From Priapulus caudatus (taxonomy: Eukaryota; Priapulida; Priapulimorpha; Priapulimorphida; Priapulidae): a stretch of DNA of 60,037 bases. Below, in pieces: positions 56,901-59,989 of this stretch. The notes under the pieces were generated by a model. That model was not told the DNA's origin. It did no database searches and saw nothing but the letters and a program-made list of their open reading frames with translations. Within the stretch, counting starts at the first letter, position 1. Each line of letters starts with the position of its first letter. The position numbers and the translations under genes are program-made. The DNA lies in NCBI RefSeq assembly GCF_000485595.1, contig NW_014577300.1:272683-332719 (forward strand). Direction: 5' to 3'.

Positions 56901-59886
56901 AAAATTACAAAGCAAATAATATATGAAGTTTAATAATAATGATATAAGCGCTATATATGCACGCACTGTTGTTGTTGCAGCCAATTAGTTCAGCTCTCAT
57001 GGAAATGCCACCATTCCACTCGACTGGCACAATACGGATGTGTGCAGCGCCAATGTCCAGAAGGAACGTGTTTGTCACAATAGTGTCGCGGTCAAAGTTA
57101 GCCTCGAATATCTAGAATTAGAACAGTGTATTAGTAGAATATGAACGTGAATTCACACCATCAGCTCTACATAAAATGTCGCTGCTGTATGTTTGTATAG
57201 TTTAACCAGGGCCGTAGCTAACTCATTTTGTCTAGATGGATAGCCGCGCGCGGTTTGTGTTCTGGATAGTTGACCGTGCACCACTGCCCATTTATTTTAA
57301 GCGCGGCCGAAAAGTATTATCTTGGCTGGCAACGCGACCCGAGTTAAAGTGACACGAGTGTCATCACCCGTATACAATAGCATGGGAAAAGGATTGTGGC
57401 GTGATGCTGCGACAAAAGTGAAGTTTTTAGAGCGGATTTTGATATGCAAATCTCTTCCGGGCATACCCCTGTCCGCTTTAAGCTTGAAAGTTTGGCCAAA
57501 ATGTGTAATCTTGGCTGGCAACGCGACCAGCGACATGAGCGACATTCCCCATGTACATTAGCATAGGATTGTGTCGGGATGCTACAGCTAAAGTGAAATT
57601 ATTAAAGCGAATTTTGCTTTGCACATCTCTCCCGGGCACAAGGGTAGTTTGTCGTTGCCGCTGCTAAGGCATGGGAGAAACTGCCCTTCTGCCCCCACCG
57701 CTAGTTATGACCCTGTTAACAGATGACAAAACATATGTCTTCAACAGCAATACTTAGGAGTAAAACTCATACACGTACCTGCGGTGCAACGCCTGACACT
57801 GATACATATTGAAAGTTGCTTCCATCCACACTGAATTGTACCAAGTATTTAGTAACCCATTCGTCAGCAACCGGGCTACCTTGTACTAGTATTCCCTTGA
57901 TAGTCATCACGTTTTCAAACGAGACCTATGGAAAGGGTAATGTCAGTTAACTAACGCAGTTAGTTTTAGACCCATTCTACTAACAAACTTTCATTTGTTA
58001 TCAAAAAGTATTTTATCGCAAAGATTATTTTGCAGACAAAAAGCATGTCTACCCGCATTTTCAGGTACGCTAAAATCTAAGAGCTGCTTGTTATGCATGC
58101 GCTCCTATTTTATGTGCGTAATAATGGTGAAATGTTAATGCCTCTCTTCTGTACACAGATGGCCTTTGCAATTCAAACGTCTTGACACCCAATGTAACCG
58201 AAACTCCCATATGCCATATAATTATGATGGGTATACCTGTATCCATTGTTGCCTATCGTCAACAGCTGGTGACCATGCTCCTTTTGTGTTATTTACTTCA
58301 ATGTAACTCAGTTGAGAACGACGTTTGAGGCTACTACTTGATAACGTCGTATCTGTCGCAAATTGACTTGCGATGTTCAAAGGTGACTCGCATGCTGCAA
58401 GAACGAATAAATACAACATATTAAAACCGTTTGTATCATGTGAATAAAGGCCGCCGCGCACAGTGAGAATTTGGCTCAGCGCACTTGGCGCGTGCCGAAT
58501 TCTCACCATGTGCGGGGGCCTTAAGACATCGAGCATACACTAATCAGGGCATATAGATATATTATGTAACAATCATAGCACGTAGATGTCTATTCCCAGT
58601 CCTGTTATGCACCAATTAATAAGCGTATAGAATAAAATGTTGCCTATGAGATTTTCAGGGTGTGTGCAACACCTACCCTACACCAGCCCTGACTCTCCCC
58701 AACGCGCGTTCATCAGTTAAACGTAATAATGTGAAAATGCCAATCGGTAAATTAATTGCACGCAGGAATAAAAATATTTATCGATAAAATTTGCTAGCTT
58801 GTGATTCCGCCCAGGAACTACTTACTGTCTGTTGAACACTTGCAGAAGAAGCGAATTTCGTAGTCGGAGCAGAGGCCGTCCTGTTGCTGAAGGTTCAGGC
58901 AGCTTACGCCATTCTTCTCACACGTAACCCCAATATCATCTATACACAGATACACACAAAACACAAAATATTTGATTGCAATTGAAAACTACAATATTTA
59001 TTATTAGATACTATGCGGCTTTCTGCCACTAATAATTTTTTACACTTCGACAAAGATCTGGTGGCATTTGAGTTTCACAGACGTTAGCTGGCATGTGTAC
59101 CTGTGTCCAGGTAGTTGAGTTTGGTGACTGCGTCGCGACACTGCACGATCTCTACCTCATCTTCCGAGCAAAACTTAAAGTGCTTGCGTATCTCCTCGAC
59201 ACCTTCCCTCTCCTGGAATCCAGGTTTTGTGTAGGGGCTACTGAAGTTAAGCCACGCAGTCCAACCAGGTGTGCACGTGATTCCACTAGCTGCAAGAAGG
59301 GCACGATATGAAACTGTGTGATAGCAGCGGAAACAGAATGAGAGGGTCACAGCGACCATTGAGCTTGTCTTCAGTAAGTATCATCGTGCTACACGACTAC
59401 AGTTGCATTATGATCAATAGCTTCTACATTCAAAATAAATATGGTATTTTTATGCCCAATTTTATATGCTTGAATTATTTTATTGGGTTTGAACACGGAA
59501 CGAATATTTTGGATGGTTGCCATTACAATACTAGAAGAATTTACATGCTACCAATCTATAAACGAAATTAATATTTACTATCTATTGTGGTCCATCCTGG
59601 TACTTTTTCTGAAATTAAGAATAGCGTTAGATTAGATGTACTAGTTATTTTAACAGAGGGCAAACATAGGCAAATAAGAAGGTAAAACTTAGTTTTCACT
59701 GTGTTGTTATAGATGTTATTTTCTGGATGATATGTTCGTCTTGTCATATTGTCGCTTGCGAATGAATTGAATATCGCTCGCTTACGCCTTACATATTGCT
59801 AGCAGTGAGCCGAGAATTTTATTTTATTTGTCTAATAAGTCATTATATACTTGTCGTAGTTGGTGGTTTTGTGGTTGTCCGAGGAT
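17061..59886 (-). CDS. Giant hemocytin/mucin/VWF-like secreted protein, C-terminal part (about 70 exons, 5' end off window)
   Basis: I built this gene by reading minus-strand exons with AG acceptors and GT donors and requiring codon phase to match across each junction. All junctions agree except at the assembly gap (39151-39160) and the garbled stretch near 40.7-46.0 kb. The coding sequence ends at a TAG at 17061-17063. The rightmost exon (59851-59886) starts in phase 1 after an acceptor, so more exons lie to the right. Domains N to C: WxxW, F5/8C, WxxW x2, F5/8C, six or seven linker-F5/8C cassettes, TIL-VWC, F5/8C, degenerate WxxW, TIL-VWC, LDLa, VWD-C8-TIL x2, VWC, six half-VWC repeats, VWC x3, CTCK. 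VWD/C8/TIL and CTCK are covalent multimerisation modules in VWF, gel-forming mucins and hemocytins; F5/8C domains usually bind glycans or phospholipids. A clotting, adhesive or mucus-like function is inferred. SCO-spondin shares several modules but also has thrombospondin repeats, which I do not see. The family call is secure; the orthologue is not. Confidence 0.9.
18121..20487 (-). CDS. Three consecutive VWC domains
   Basis: Exons 20420-20487, 19713-19835, 19505-19588, 19057-19182, 18746-18838, 18402-18512 and 18121-18190, all but the outermost junctions in phase 0. VWC a: CLYNETVVGRDRVVEYEPNE to KCCPDVVKMRC. VWC b: CKFNEHVYLEHETWPSPDGD to NICCGEC. VWC c: CEDNGKLYEVGETWTSPESE to GCCYEC. Each has the W after the first Cys, the C-x-x-C block and the C-C-x-x-C end. 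VWC strings followed by CTCK are the usual C-terminus of VWF and gel-forming mucins. Phase-0 borders inside the domains would allow exon skipping without frameshift. Confidence 0.9.
19836..20419. other. Intron with no supported content
   Basis: A 75-codon open frame on the minus strand (20181-19954) has one hydrophobic stretch but no recognisable family and no phase-compatible borders for use as an exon of the surrounding gene. Confidence 0.4.
20680..20758. repeat. (GT)n microsatellite
   Basis: About 40 GT dinucleotides inside the intron between the fused B-C cysteine exon (21121) and the first VWC exon (20487). Confidence 0.97.
21121..21790 (-). CDS. Half-VWC cysteine repeats, triplet 2 (A, fused B-C)
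   Basis: Exons 21683-21790 (A) and 21121-21327 (B plus C). A: CNPNTCPPIVVPKCEFDQVP to GGCCRYFEC. B: CSPDAMCPLPETPELDIGEV to YCCETYIK. C: CVPDQCPAPPVCTGGFVLEQ to KCCETYNC. The pattern matches triplet 1 position by position. The fused exon is 207 nt, exactly the sum of the two separate exons of triplet 1 (104 and 103 nt), so one intron was lost here or gained there. The intron between this block and triplet 1 contains the first 10-N gap and AT/CA/CG microsatellites (21958-22250). Confidence 0.88.
21958..22250. repeat. AT/CGCA/CA microsatellites flanking an assembly gap
   Basis: (AT)n at 21958-22000, then low-complexity ACGAC/ACTACT sequence around the N run, (AT)n at 22122-22160 and CGCA/CA/AT to 22250. 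Simple repeats on both sides explain why the assembly broke here. Confidence 0.92.
22076..22085. other. Assembly gap (10 N)
   Basis: Ten Ns inside an intron. Codon phase is kept across the flanking exons (22449-22551 and 21683-21790), so no coding exon need be missing. Confidence 0.99.
22449..23843 (-). CDS. Half-VWC cysteine repeats, triplet 1 (A-B-C)
   Basis: Exons 23739-23843 (A), 23015-23118 (B) and 22449-22551 (C) each encode about 35 residues ending in a C-C pair. A: CDDRKCPPEVLPICPFDQIQ to NQCCTSVVC. B: CPDEATCRESVVPTIEEGEQ to YCCETYSK. C: CNESQCDSAPFCGESKQLIP to KCCPSYEC. These resemble the second half of VWC domains and the C-rich blocks between D4 and the C-domains of mucins and hemocytins. 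The same A-B-C order recurs immediately downstream, so a triplet was duplicated. B and C are separate exons here, divided by a 463-nt intron. Confidence 0.87.
23138..23233. repeat. (CA)n-(TA)n microsatellite
   Basis: About 35 CA units followed by TA units, 20 bases upstream of the acceptor of the exon ending at 23118. Confidence 0.96.
23970..24424 (-). CDS. VWC domain following the second D-assembly
   Basis: A 29-nt microexon (24396-24424; EPCDSEGHI) and a 163-nt exon (23970-24132) together encode one VWC domain. It reads VGDEWRVNECTVCMCTESGK, then CTHEFCPPPPSC and LPGKCCAEYNC. The G-D-x-W, C-x-x-C-x-C and C-C-x-x-x-x-C motifs are complete. The microexon is supported by phase on both sides (2 nt plus 9 codons) and by clean GT/AG borders. 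Confidence 0.9.
24629..25553 (-). CDS. C8 domain 2 and TIL domain
   Basis: Exons 25304-25553 (250 nt) and 24629-24805 (177 nt). C8: VKPTPECDYGNPTTMCDAIW, then FRRCHAIVDPNLYYESCLID and SALSIYAGICALSGICLDWR, with conserved F-x-x-C-H-x-x-V-D-P-x-x-Y-x-x-C. TIL: INCEGELQYQECGSVCEMTC, then GCFCPPGLIDVDGQC and IGSC. Splitting C8 and TIL into one exon each repeats the layout of the first D-assembly. The intron between them (24806-25303) carries a 12-bp minisatellite and a strong inverted repeat. Confidence 0.93.
24867..24940. repeat. 12-bp minisatellite
   Basis: About six copies of GGTCAGGCGTAT, some with GAG in place of TAT, in the intron between the C8-2 and TIL exons. Confidence 0.92.
24988..25047. 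repeat. Intronic inverted repeat
   Basis: CAGGAGTTAATAATGACAAA is mirrored by TTTGTCATTATTATCTCCTG, with a further nested palindrome at the tip. Confidence 0.85.
26019..27605 (-). CDS. von Willebrand factor D domain 2, GDPH-bearing
   Basis: Exons 27382-27605, 26697-26895 and 26019-26140. Exon 1 carries CIAYGDPHYYSFDNTYFFFN and then CTYVLARD, the canonical VWD start. Exon 2 has VKHVGIHYIIEIPDIELDVR and FNKTEGLCG; exon 3 has CNHNRSDDLLTSDGV and FGYSWLVD. The GDPH tetrapeptide is the acid-labile autoproteolysis site described in MUC2 and MUC5AC D4 domains. Phases 1, 0, 1 and 0 match neighbours. Exon 2 is flanked on its left by a (CGCA)n tract at about 26533-26650, and the following intron carries another at 26229-26446. 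Confidence 0.93.
26229..26446. repeat. Compound CA/TA/CGCA microsatellite
   Basis: (CA)n, (TA)n, (CACG)n and (CGCA)n in series, all alternating purine-pyrimidine apart from short breaks, in an intron between VWD 2 exons. Confidence 0.95.
26533..26650. repeat. CGCA/CA/CG microsatellite
   Basis: A second compound tract in the same intron, ending about 47 bases before the donor of the exon at 26697. Confidence 0.95.
28006..28693 (-). CDS. C8 domain 1 and TIL domain
   Basis: Exons 28482-28693 and 28006-28188. The first encodes APFSDCHNYVSPEVFIRVCE, then EMCDC and CKCIAFEKYARACAIEAALD followed by WRTLHMC, the standard C8 pattern (C-H-x-x-V-x-P-x-x-F-x-x-x-C-x-x-D-x-C and the Y-A-x-A-C motif). 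The second is a TIL domain: CPTNEVWSDCGPGCERTCDN, then CVPGCYCKPGLVRKG and CVPRDTC. Its last base joins GC of the next exon, so a Cys closes the TIL domain and opens VWD 2 (CLDCICIAYGDPH). VWD-C8-TIL is the repeating D-assembly of VWF and mucins. Confidence 0.93.
28932..30721 (-). CDS. Ser/Thr/Pro linker and von Willebrand factor D domain 1
   Basis: Exons 30530-30721, 29653-29912 and 28932-29146. The first starts with a linker (TTSPSPPTTSAPTTTVGP) and then CTVIRNNFKTFDGVNYSYEI, the opening strands of a VWD. The second carries CVSQLTVEIDSTVILVRPDL and VIKHVGNQIIVRSLTYGFSV. The third has LIGKVAGLCGFYNDEKRDDF and then FGDSWGSQIGCI, the classic VWD end (C-G-x-Y-N-x-x-x-x-D-D-F and G-x-S-W). It then begins the next cysteine block (KCTDVINAIT, STCDALR). 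The first strand lacks GDPHY/F, having FKTFDGVNY instead, so no GDPH autocleavage is expected in this copy. The introns at 29147-29652 and 29913-30529 carry the (GA)n/(GT)n tract and the 27-bp repeat. Confidence 0.92.
29244..29427. repeat. (GA)n-(GT)n-(GCGT)n compound microsatellite
   Basis: GA tract to about 29306, then GT/TA/GCGT units. Intron between VWD 1 exons. Confidence 0.95.
30052..30171. repeat. 27-bp minisatellite
   Basis: About 4.5 near-perfect copies of a 27-bp unit that is itself an imperfect dimer (ACTAATTGCGCACA then AACTAATTACGTA). Confidence 0.94.
31050..31206 (-). CDS. LDL-receptor class A domain exon
   Basis: A single 157-nt exon. It opens DQVEYFSEDCECSCVCPPNL and continues into CPANGKCIRPEYWCDGTQDC and DQNEDEIDC. 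The spacing C-x-C-I-x-x-x-x-x-C-D-G-x-x-D-C-x-x-x-x-D-E-x-x-C with the acidic calcium cluster (D, D, D, E) is diagnostic of LDLa. LDLa modules occur in SCO-spondin-like and some hemocytin-like proteins. The exon ends with one base (G) that joins TG of the Thr/Ser linker preceding VWD 1 to make Val. Confidence 0.9.
31567..32328 (-). CDS. TIL-like and VWC-like cysteine modules
   Basis: Exons 32195-32328 and 31567-31662. The first encodes LCPFVTDDSSCPRNCPPGYV, then CDGRSCIDPIDCACVVEGKR, with TIL-type Cys spacing. The second is AGDIIVNTNCESCSCFRGRA followed by SCVPTECPVC, the first half of a VWC-type fold (GDxxxxxxCxxCxC). Both keep phase with neighbours. Together with the LDLa exon they form the spacer between WxxW domain 4 and the first VWD. 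Confidence 0.85.
32818..33508 (-). CDS. Degenerate WxxW (CysD-like) domain 4
   Basis: Exons 33336-33508 and 32818-32923. The Cys-rich half is well conserved: FCEFPIGILCRDSVTKLFYD, then VVTCDLEIGLVCNDNDQ and CSDYEVSIRCPIC, aligning with FFC-type endings of WxxW domains 1-3. The first half (CEFETPYVNLQHPSAATTGD) has no W-x-x-W, although the intron falls at the usual place before the VTC motif. It joins directly to discoidin (GAA G plus CT to GCY-E-A-G-C) and to the TIL module (TGT G plus GA). The splice donor next to 33336 lies in a short direct repeat bordering an intronic insertion (33157-33332). Confidence 0.75.
33157..33332. mobile_element. Possible short insertion flanked by 16-bp direct repeats
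   Basis: GTACGTCGCGTG(C/T)TCT occurs at 33157-33172 and 33317-33332, enclosing about 144 bp whose right end carries the string GTGTGAACCCAGCTTTA, typical of some MITE ends. The right repeat is immediately intronic of the exon at 33336. Confidence 0.45.
33590..34466. repeat. Dispersed direct repeat pair in one intron
   Basis: The segment at 33590-33674 (containing CCGAGTTTTATTAG and AATTCAATAACTCAGCTC) recurs at 34380-34466 with about 10 percent differences, inside the intron 33509-34619. Confidence 0.8.
33861..33985. repeat. (CGCA)n microsatellite
   Basis: CA, CG and CGCA units with a short GCAGGCAGGAAGG interruption, lying between the two dispersed repeat copies. Confidence 0.95.
34620..35699 (-). 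CDS. F5/8 type C-like domain, N-terminally short
   Basis: Exons 35651-35699 (49 nt), 35176-35344 (169 nt) and 34620-34800 (181 nt). The reading runs NGEGVQWIAEIDDTRQYLII, then LMHSTDGSNWEEYMENGRPK, and finally VFYAQLFEADTKHPDIPVTH with YLMIRPATWNNHIAIRAYVI and GCYE. The WIAEIDDTRQYLIIEL strand, the SxDGxNW turn and the R-P-x-x-W-N-x-x-I-A-I-R-x-x-V-I-G-C ending are standard discoidin features. The usual opening part with the first Cys is absent: the domain follows directly on the VWC module, and the first exon is only 49 nt. Intron positions also differ from all other discoidin domains here, so this copy has a separate origin. Confidence 0.82.
35875..35927. repeat. (CA)n microsatellite
   Basis: About 22 CA units then CGCG, in the intron 35700-36145. 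Confidence 0.95.
36146..37547 (-). CDS. Thr/Arg linker, TIL domain and VWC-like module
   Basis: Exons 37461-37547, 36762-36867, 36500-36614 and 36146-36248. The first is a shorter version of the cassette linker (STVTTRRTARPRTTTAA). The next two make a trypsin-inhibitor-like (TIL) cysteine module: CPPGLVYDECPYRC, then CVPGCVPDCQPPNVWRDEQT and CVASKECTC, as follows C8 in VWF and mucins, but here without a VWD-C8 partner. The fourth gives a short VWC-type module, PGKVWFDGVCEECRCWNNTL ending YTRKQC. Intron 36868-37460 is AT-rich with no other coding signal; intron 36249-36499 is plain. Confidence 0.88.
37268..37394. repeat. AT-rich intronic tract
   Basis: A/T-only sequence with TATTA and TAATTAT motifs in intron 36868-37460; no coding signal. 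Confidence 0.7.
37815..38832 (-). CDS. Linker plus discoidin cassette F (last of the array)
   Basis: Exons 38741-38832 (linker), 38457-38596, 38144-38324 and 37815-37959. The linker is VSTVYTTSRPVETVTTRRTF then RPRTTTATTE. Discoidin parts: CEQPMNIDDNAVVKDNQIIA, ALNPAYEGRLNSLSGWVPR, KQYIEVRLREPTEISGVV, YWVTNYRVSYSVDGREPF and VTNMFTRDIPIRVLRIHP, then NEISLRFELLGC. Exon 3 ends with one base that joins the following linker (37461-37547) to give Val. Exon 3 is more diverged than in B, D and E, while exon 1 and the linker are near-identical to E, a mosaic pattern consistent with gene conversion along the array. Confidence 0.92.
39038..39545 (-). CDS. Linker plus discoidin cassette E, interrupted by an assembly gap
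   Basis: Linker exon 39454-39545 (92 nt, identical in exon sequence to 38741-38832), exon 1 39182-39321 (140 nt; RPTVCEQPMNIDDNAVVKDN to SFSGWVPR), then 10 Ns at 39151-39160, then the first 113 bases (counting from the left) of an exon 3 at 39038-39150. The 181-nt middle exon and the start of exon 3 are missing, so this copy cannot be translated through. The 10-N run is probably a placeholder of unknown size. The exon-3 remnant ends at the same site as in cassette B and is identical to it, so a wrong join is possible. Confidence 0.8.
39151..39160. other. Assembly gap (10 N) within a discoidin cassette
   Basis: Ten Ns replace the start of exon 3, the middle exon and two introns of cassette E. 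Confidence 0.99.
39760..40642 (-). CDS. Discoidin domain of cassette D
   Basis: Exons 40503-40642 (140 nt), 40165-40345 (181 nt) and 39760-39904 (145 nt). Landmarks: RPTVCEYPMNIDDNAVVRDN, GWVPR with the split Arg codon, QYIEVRLHEPTEISGVVTQG, YSVDGRAPFTYYSDSPDG, VTNLFTRDIPIRVLRIHP and NNGIGMRFELLGCYPLG. The matching linker is the frame-broken copy near 40801-40900. Exon sizes and phases equal those of cassette B and introns are also closely similar, so the duplication is recent. Confidence 0.9.
40740..45960. other. Low-quality sequence: scrambled cassette, CA/GT tracts and degraded 23-bp minisatellite
   Basis: Frequent single-base indels relative to paralogous cassettes begin near 40740 and stop near 45960. 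From about 43380 the background is a decayed 23-bp repeat (CTAGCAGGGATGGTGTCTGC then ATG). 41735-41895 and 42063-42422 are GT/GCGT- and CA/CGCA-rich tracts in opposite strand sense. Open frames here are not reliable. Confidence 0.8.
40801..46204 (-). pseudogene. Discoidin cassette C: intact linker exon, remainder scrambled (probable assembly error)
   Basis: The linker exon at 46113-46204 (92 nt) is intact: VSTVYTTSPPVETVTTRRTF and on to TTATTE. To its left one expects discoidin exons of 140, 181 and 145 nt and the next linker. Instead there are fragments: an exon-1 flank with indels near 44385-44430, exon-2 pieces near 43000-43060, 43205-43245 and 43365-43385, an exon-3 start near 41115-41135, and a frame-broken linker at about 40801-40900 with single-base insertions relative to 39454-39545. 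Between them runs a degraded 23-bp minisatellite. Scattered indels against otherwise near-identical paralogues suggest uncorrected sequence rather than true gene decay, though I cannot exclude a real pseudo-cassette. Coding sequence should not be taken from this interval. Confidence 0.7.
46351..48540. repeat. Four-copy tandem repeat, about 545-bp unit, with internal dimer structure
   Basis: Units begin with AATATCTTACCAGA-type sequence at 46351, 46901, 47451 and 47991 and end near 48540. Each has a second, related sub-unit start (AATATCTCCCGAGAAGAATC type) about 350 bases in, and a CT-rich tract with CCCCTCTCTC. The array lies in the intron between a linker exon (46113-46204) and a discoidin exon (48588-48732). 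Its open frames are shadows of the repeat. Confidence 0.95.
48588..49721 (-). CDS. Linker plus discoidin cassette B
   Basis: Exons 49630-49721 (linker, 92 nt), 49333-49472 (140 nt), 48982-49162 (181 nt) and 48588-48732 (145 nt). The linker reads YSTNRPVETATTRRTFRPK then TTTAATE. Discoidin landmarks are CEYPMNIDDNAVVRDNQIIA, QYIEVRLPEPTEISGVVTQG, YRVSYSVDGRAPFTYYSDS and VTNLFTRDIPIRVVRIHP, ending LLGC. Exon 3 and its upstream flank match the sequence at 39038-39150 base for base as far as that copy runs before the gap. This is the best-preserved complete cassette in the repetitive section and a good reference for judging the damaged one to its left. Confidence 0.92.
49901..52631 (-). CDS. Linker plus discoidin cassette A
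   Basis: Exons 52537-52631 (linker, 95 nt), 50508-50647 (140 nt), 50193-50370 (178 nt) and 49901-50045 (145 nt). The linker is Thr-rich with TTRRTLRPQRTTATTE. Exon 1 starts RPSVCELPMNINDTTVV and ends SPSGWVPR; exon 2 has NQYIEVRLNEPTEISGVV and YWVTNYRVSYSVDGR; exon 3 has VFTANTDQETPVTNLFTRDI and ends LVGC. Exon 2 is one codon shorter than its paralogues, in the loop before YYSDSPDG. The linker to exon 1 intron (50648-52536) is inflated by a 1.8-kb inverted-repeat element with a minisatellite. This copy is more diverged from the others than they are from each other. Confidence 0.9.
50676..52473. mobile_element. Inverted-repeat (MITE-like) element filled with a 21-bp minisatellite
   Basis: ATTAGGCGCGTTCACAC at 50676-50692 is matched in inverted orientation by GTGTGAACACGCCTAAT at 52457-52473. 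Further inward, both ends contain related strings (ATCGCGATCG, ATCTCGGT, GTGTGAAC). The interior has 30-bp repeats (about 50957-51118, GAGCTAGAGTAGCATAC) and from 51236 to about 52200 a degraded ATTCGATTCACGCATCGAAT array in both orientations. Confidence 0.75.
52838..54268 (-). CDS. F5/8 type C (discoidin) domain 2
   Basis: Exons 54138-54268 (131 nt), 53393-53573 (181 nt) and 52838-52973 (136 nt). Exon 1 opens TCASSMNVRDDGEIRDDQIT and ends GRTGWRPR. Exon 2 reads VKDDQQYIEVRFDQRTMITG, then EWVTGYQVSYSVTGLEPF. Exon 3 starts VFSANDDQNTGVTNWFNREI and ends HPLTWKKGIGLRMELYGC. Exon phases match the amplified cassettes exactly (exon 1 ends with AG of a split Arg codon, exon 3 ends with one base), but the sequence is clearly older. 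It is the probable edge of the cassette array: the next exon toward the C-terminus (52537-52631) is the first Thr/Arg linker. Introns 53574-54137 and 52974-53392 show no other feature. Confidence 0.88.
54480..55266 (-). CDS. Thr/Ser linker, WxxW (CysD-like) domain 3, Thr-rich linker
   Basis: Exons 55055-55266 and 54480-54764. The first begins with a Thr/Ser/Pro linker (RPSTTLSPTTTTSGS) and enters CLKHGWSEWMNSNDAEV (W-x-x-W intact), ending DIQCRV. The second completes the domain with YNVRCDVLLGLRCINEEQ and CPDFEISVYCNC. It then runs into about 45 residues dominated by Thr, Ser and Arg (for example TTYSTQTRRTTQSTV), likely an O-glycosylated spacer. Three consecutive WxxW-type units separated only by discoidin 1 and linkers suggest local duplication. 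Exon sizes (212 and 285 nt) and phases fit both neighbours. Confidence 0.87.
55527..56616 (-). CDS. Thr/Pro linker plus WxxW (CysD-like) domain 2
   Basis: Exons 56430-56616 and 55527-55714. The first gives a Thr/Pro linker (TTLRPPVTVTTELEK) and then CVDGWTQWMDSDTP, an intact W-x-x-W. The second supplies the cysteine-rich half, with FCELPIDVECRTRDD, VTCDADTGFSCLN and CENYEVRFFCQC. The AG at the end of the first exon plus A of the second make Arg. The donor of the first exon is about 16 bases from the end of a short inverted-repeat element that fills much of the intron (about 56159-56415). Family assignment rests on the W-x-x-W, the Cys spacing and the C-x-x-YEVRFFC ending. Confidence 0.87.
56159..56415. 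mobile_element. Short non-autonomous DNA-transposon-like element
   Basis: Left end CCAGGGGCGTAGGC with a G-rich tract (GGGGAGGGGGCAAAA) and right end with CCCCCCCCCC and GGCCATGGCCCTAC in inverted orientation. This end pattern (CAGGGGCGTAG plus a G-run) is common in MITE-like elements; the superfamily is not determined. Confidence 0.55.
56967..58394 (-). CDS. F5/8 type C (discoidin) domain 1
   Basis: Exons 58237-58394, 57779-57925 and 56967-57111 encode one discoidin domain. It begins at CESPLNIAS, continues through DDRQQWIQVSFENVMTIKG and DEWVTKYLVQFSVDGSNF, and ends with IRIVPVEWNGGISMRAELIG then C. The Trp of QQWIQV, the tract following VTKY, and the terminal R-x-E-L-x-G-C are hallmarks of the F5/8C fold. 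The layout is the same as in later copies (three exons, last one 145 nt and phase 0 to 1), but the sequence is much more divergent, so it is an old copy outside the recent amplification. Discoidin domains usually bind carbohydrate or anionic lipid; the ligand cannot be predicted. The intron at 57112-57778 holds an inverted-repeat element, and the one at 57926-58236 nothing recognisable. Confidence 0.85.
57207..57715. mobile_element. Non-autonomous DNA-transposon-like element with internal direct repeat
   Basis: Ends CAGGGCCGTAGCTA (57207) and CTAGTTATGACCCTG (to 57715) are imperfect inverted repeats, and TTAAC flanks both sides (57202-57206 and 57716-57720), a likely target-site duplication. 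Inside, about 187 bp are repeated in direct order (ATCTTGGCTGGCAACGCGAC at about 57318 and 57507). Confidence 0.72.
58446..58522. mobile_element. Small palindromic MITE-like element
   Basis: AAGGCCGCCGCGCACAGTGA at the left is mirrored by TCACCATGTGCGGGGGCCTT at the right, with a GC-rich imperfect palindrome between. It lies in the intron between WxxW 1 and discoidin 1. Confidence 0.7.
58826..59886 (-). CDS. Thr-rich linker plus WxxW (CysD-like) domain 1
   Basis: Exons 59851-59886, 59101-59289 and 58826-58939. The first is a 36-nt microexon encoding a Thr/Pro linker (PRTTTKPPTTT), a typical O-glycosylation spacer. The next two encode one WxxW domain (Mucin2_WxxW family). Exon 2 carries CTPGWTAWLNFSSPY followed by conserved C and CRD positions; exon 3 carries VTCEKNGVSCLN and the closing CSDYEIRFFCKC signature. 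The Trp-x-x-Trp pair is intact and is a C-mannosylation consensus in mucin CysD domains. Junctions close in frame: G from exon 2 joins AT of exon 3 to give Asp, and the last base of exon 3 joins CA of the following discoidin exon to give Thr. The intron between 59290 and 59850 shows no coding signal. Confidence 0.85.
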
Positions 59887-59989
59887 CTGCAAAACAAAAA
59901 AGAAAGAAGATTTATTACAATTATTATTAAACTAATAACATATCGTATGTAATGCACAAATATATATAATTCAATATACAATTCAGTTT

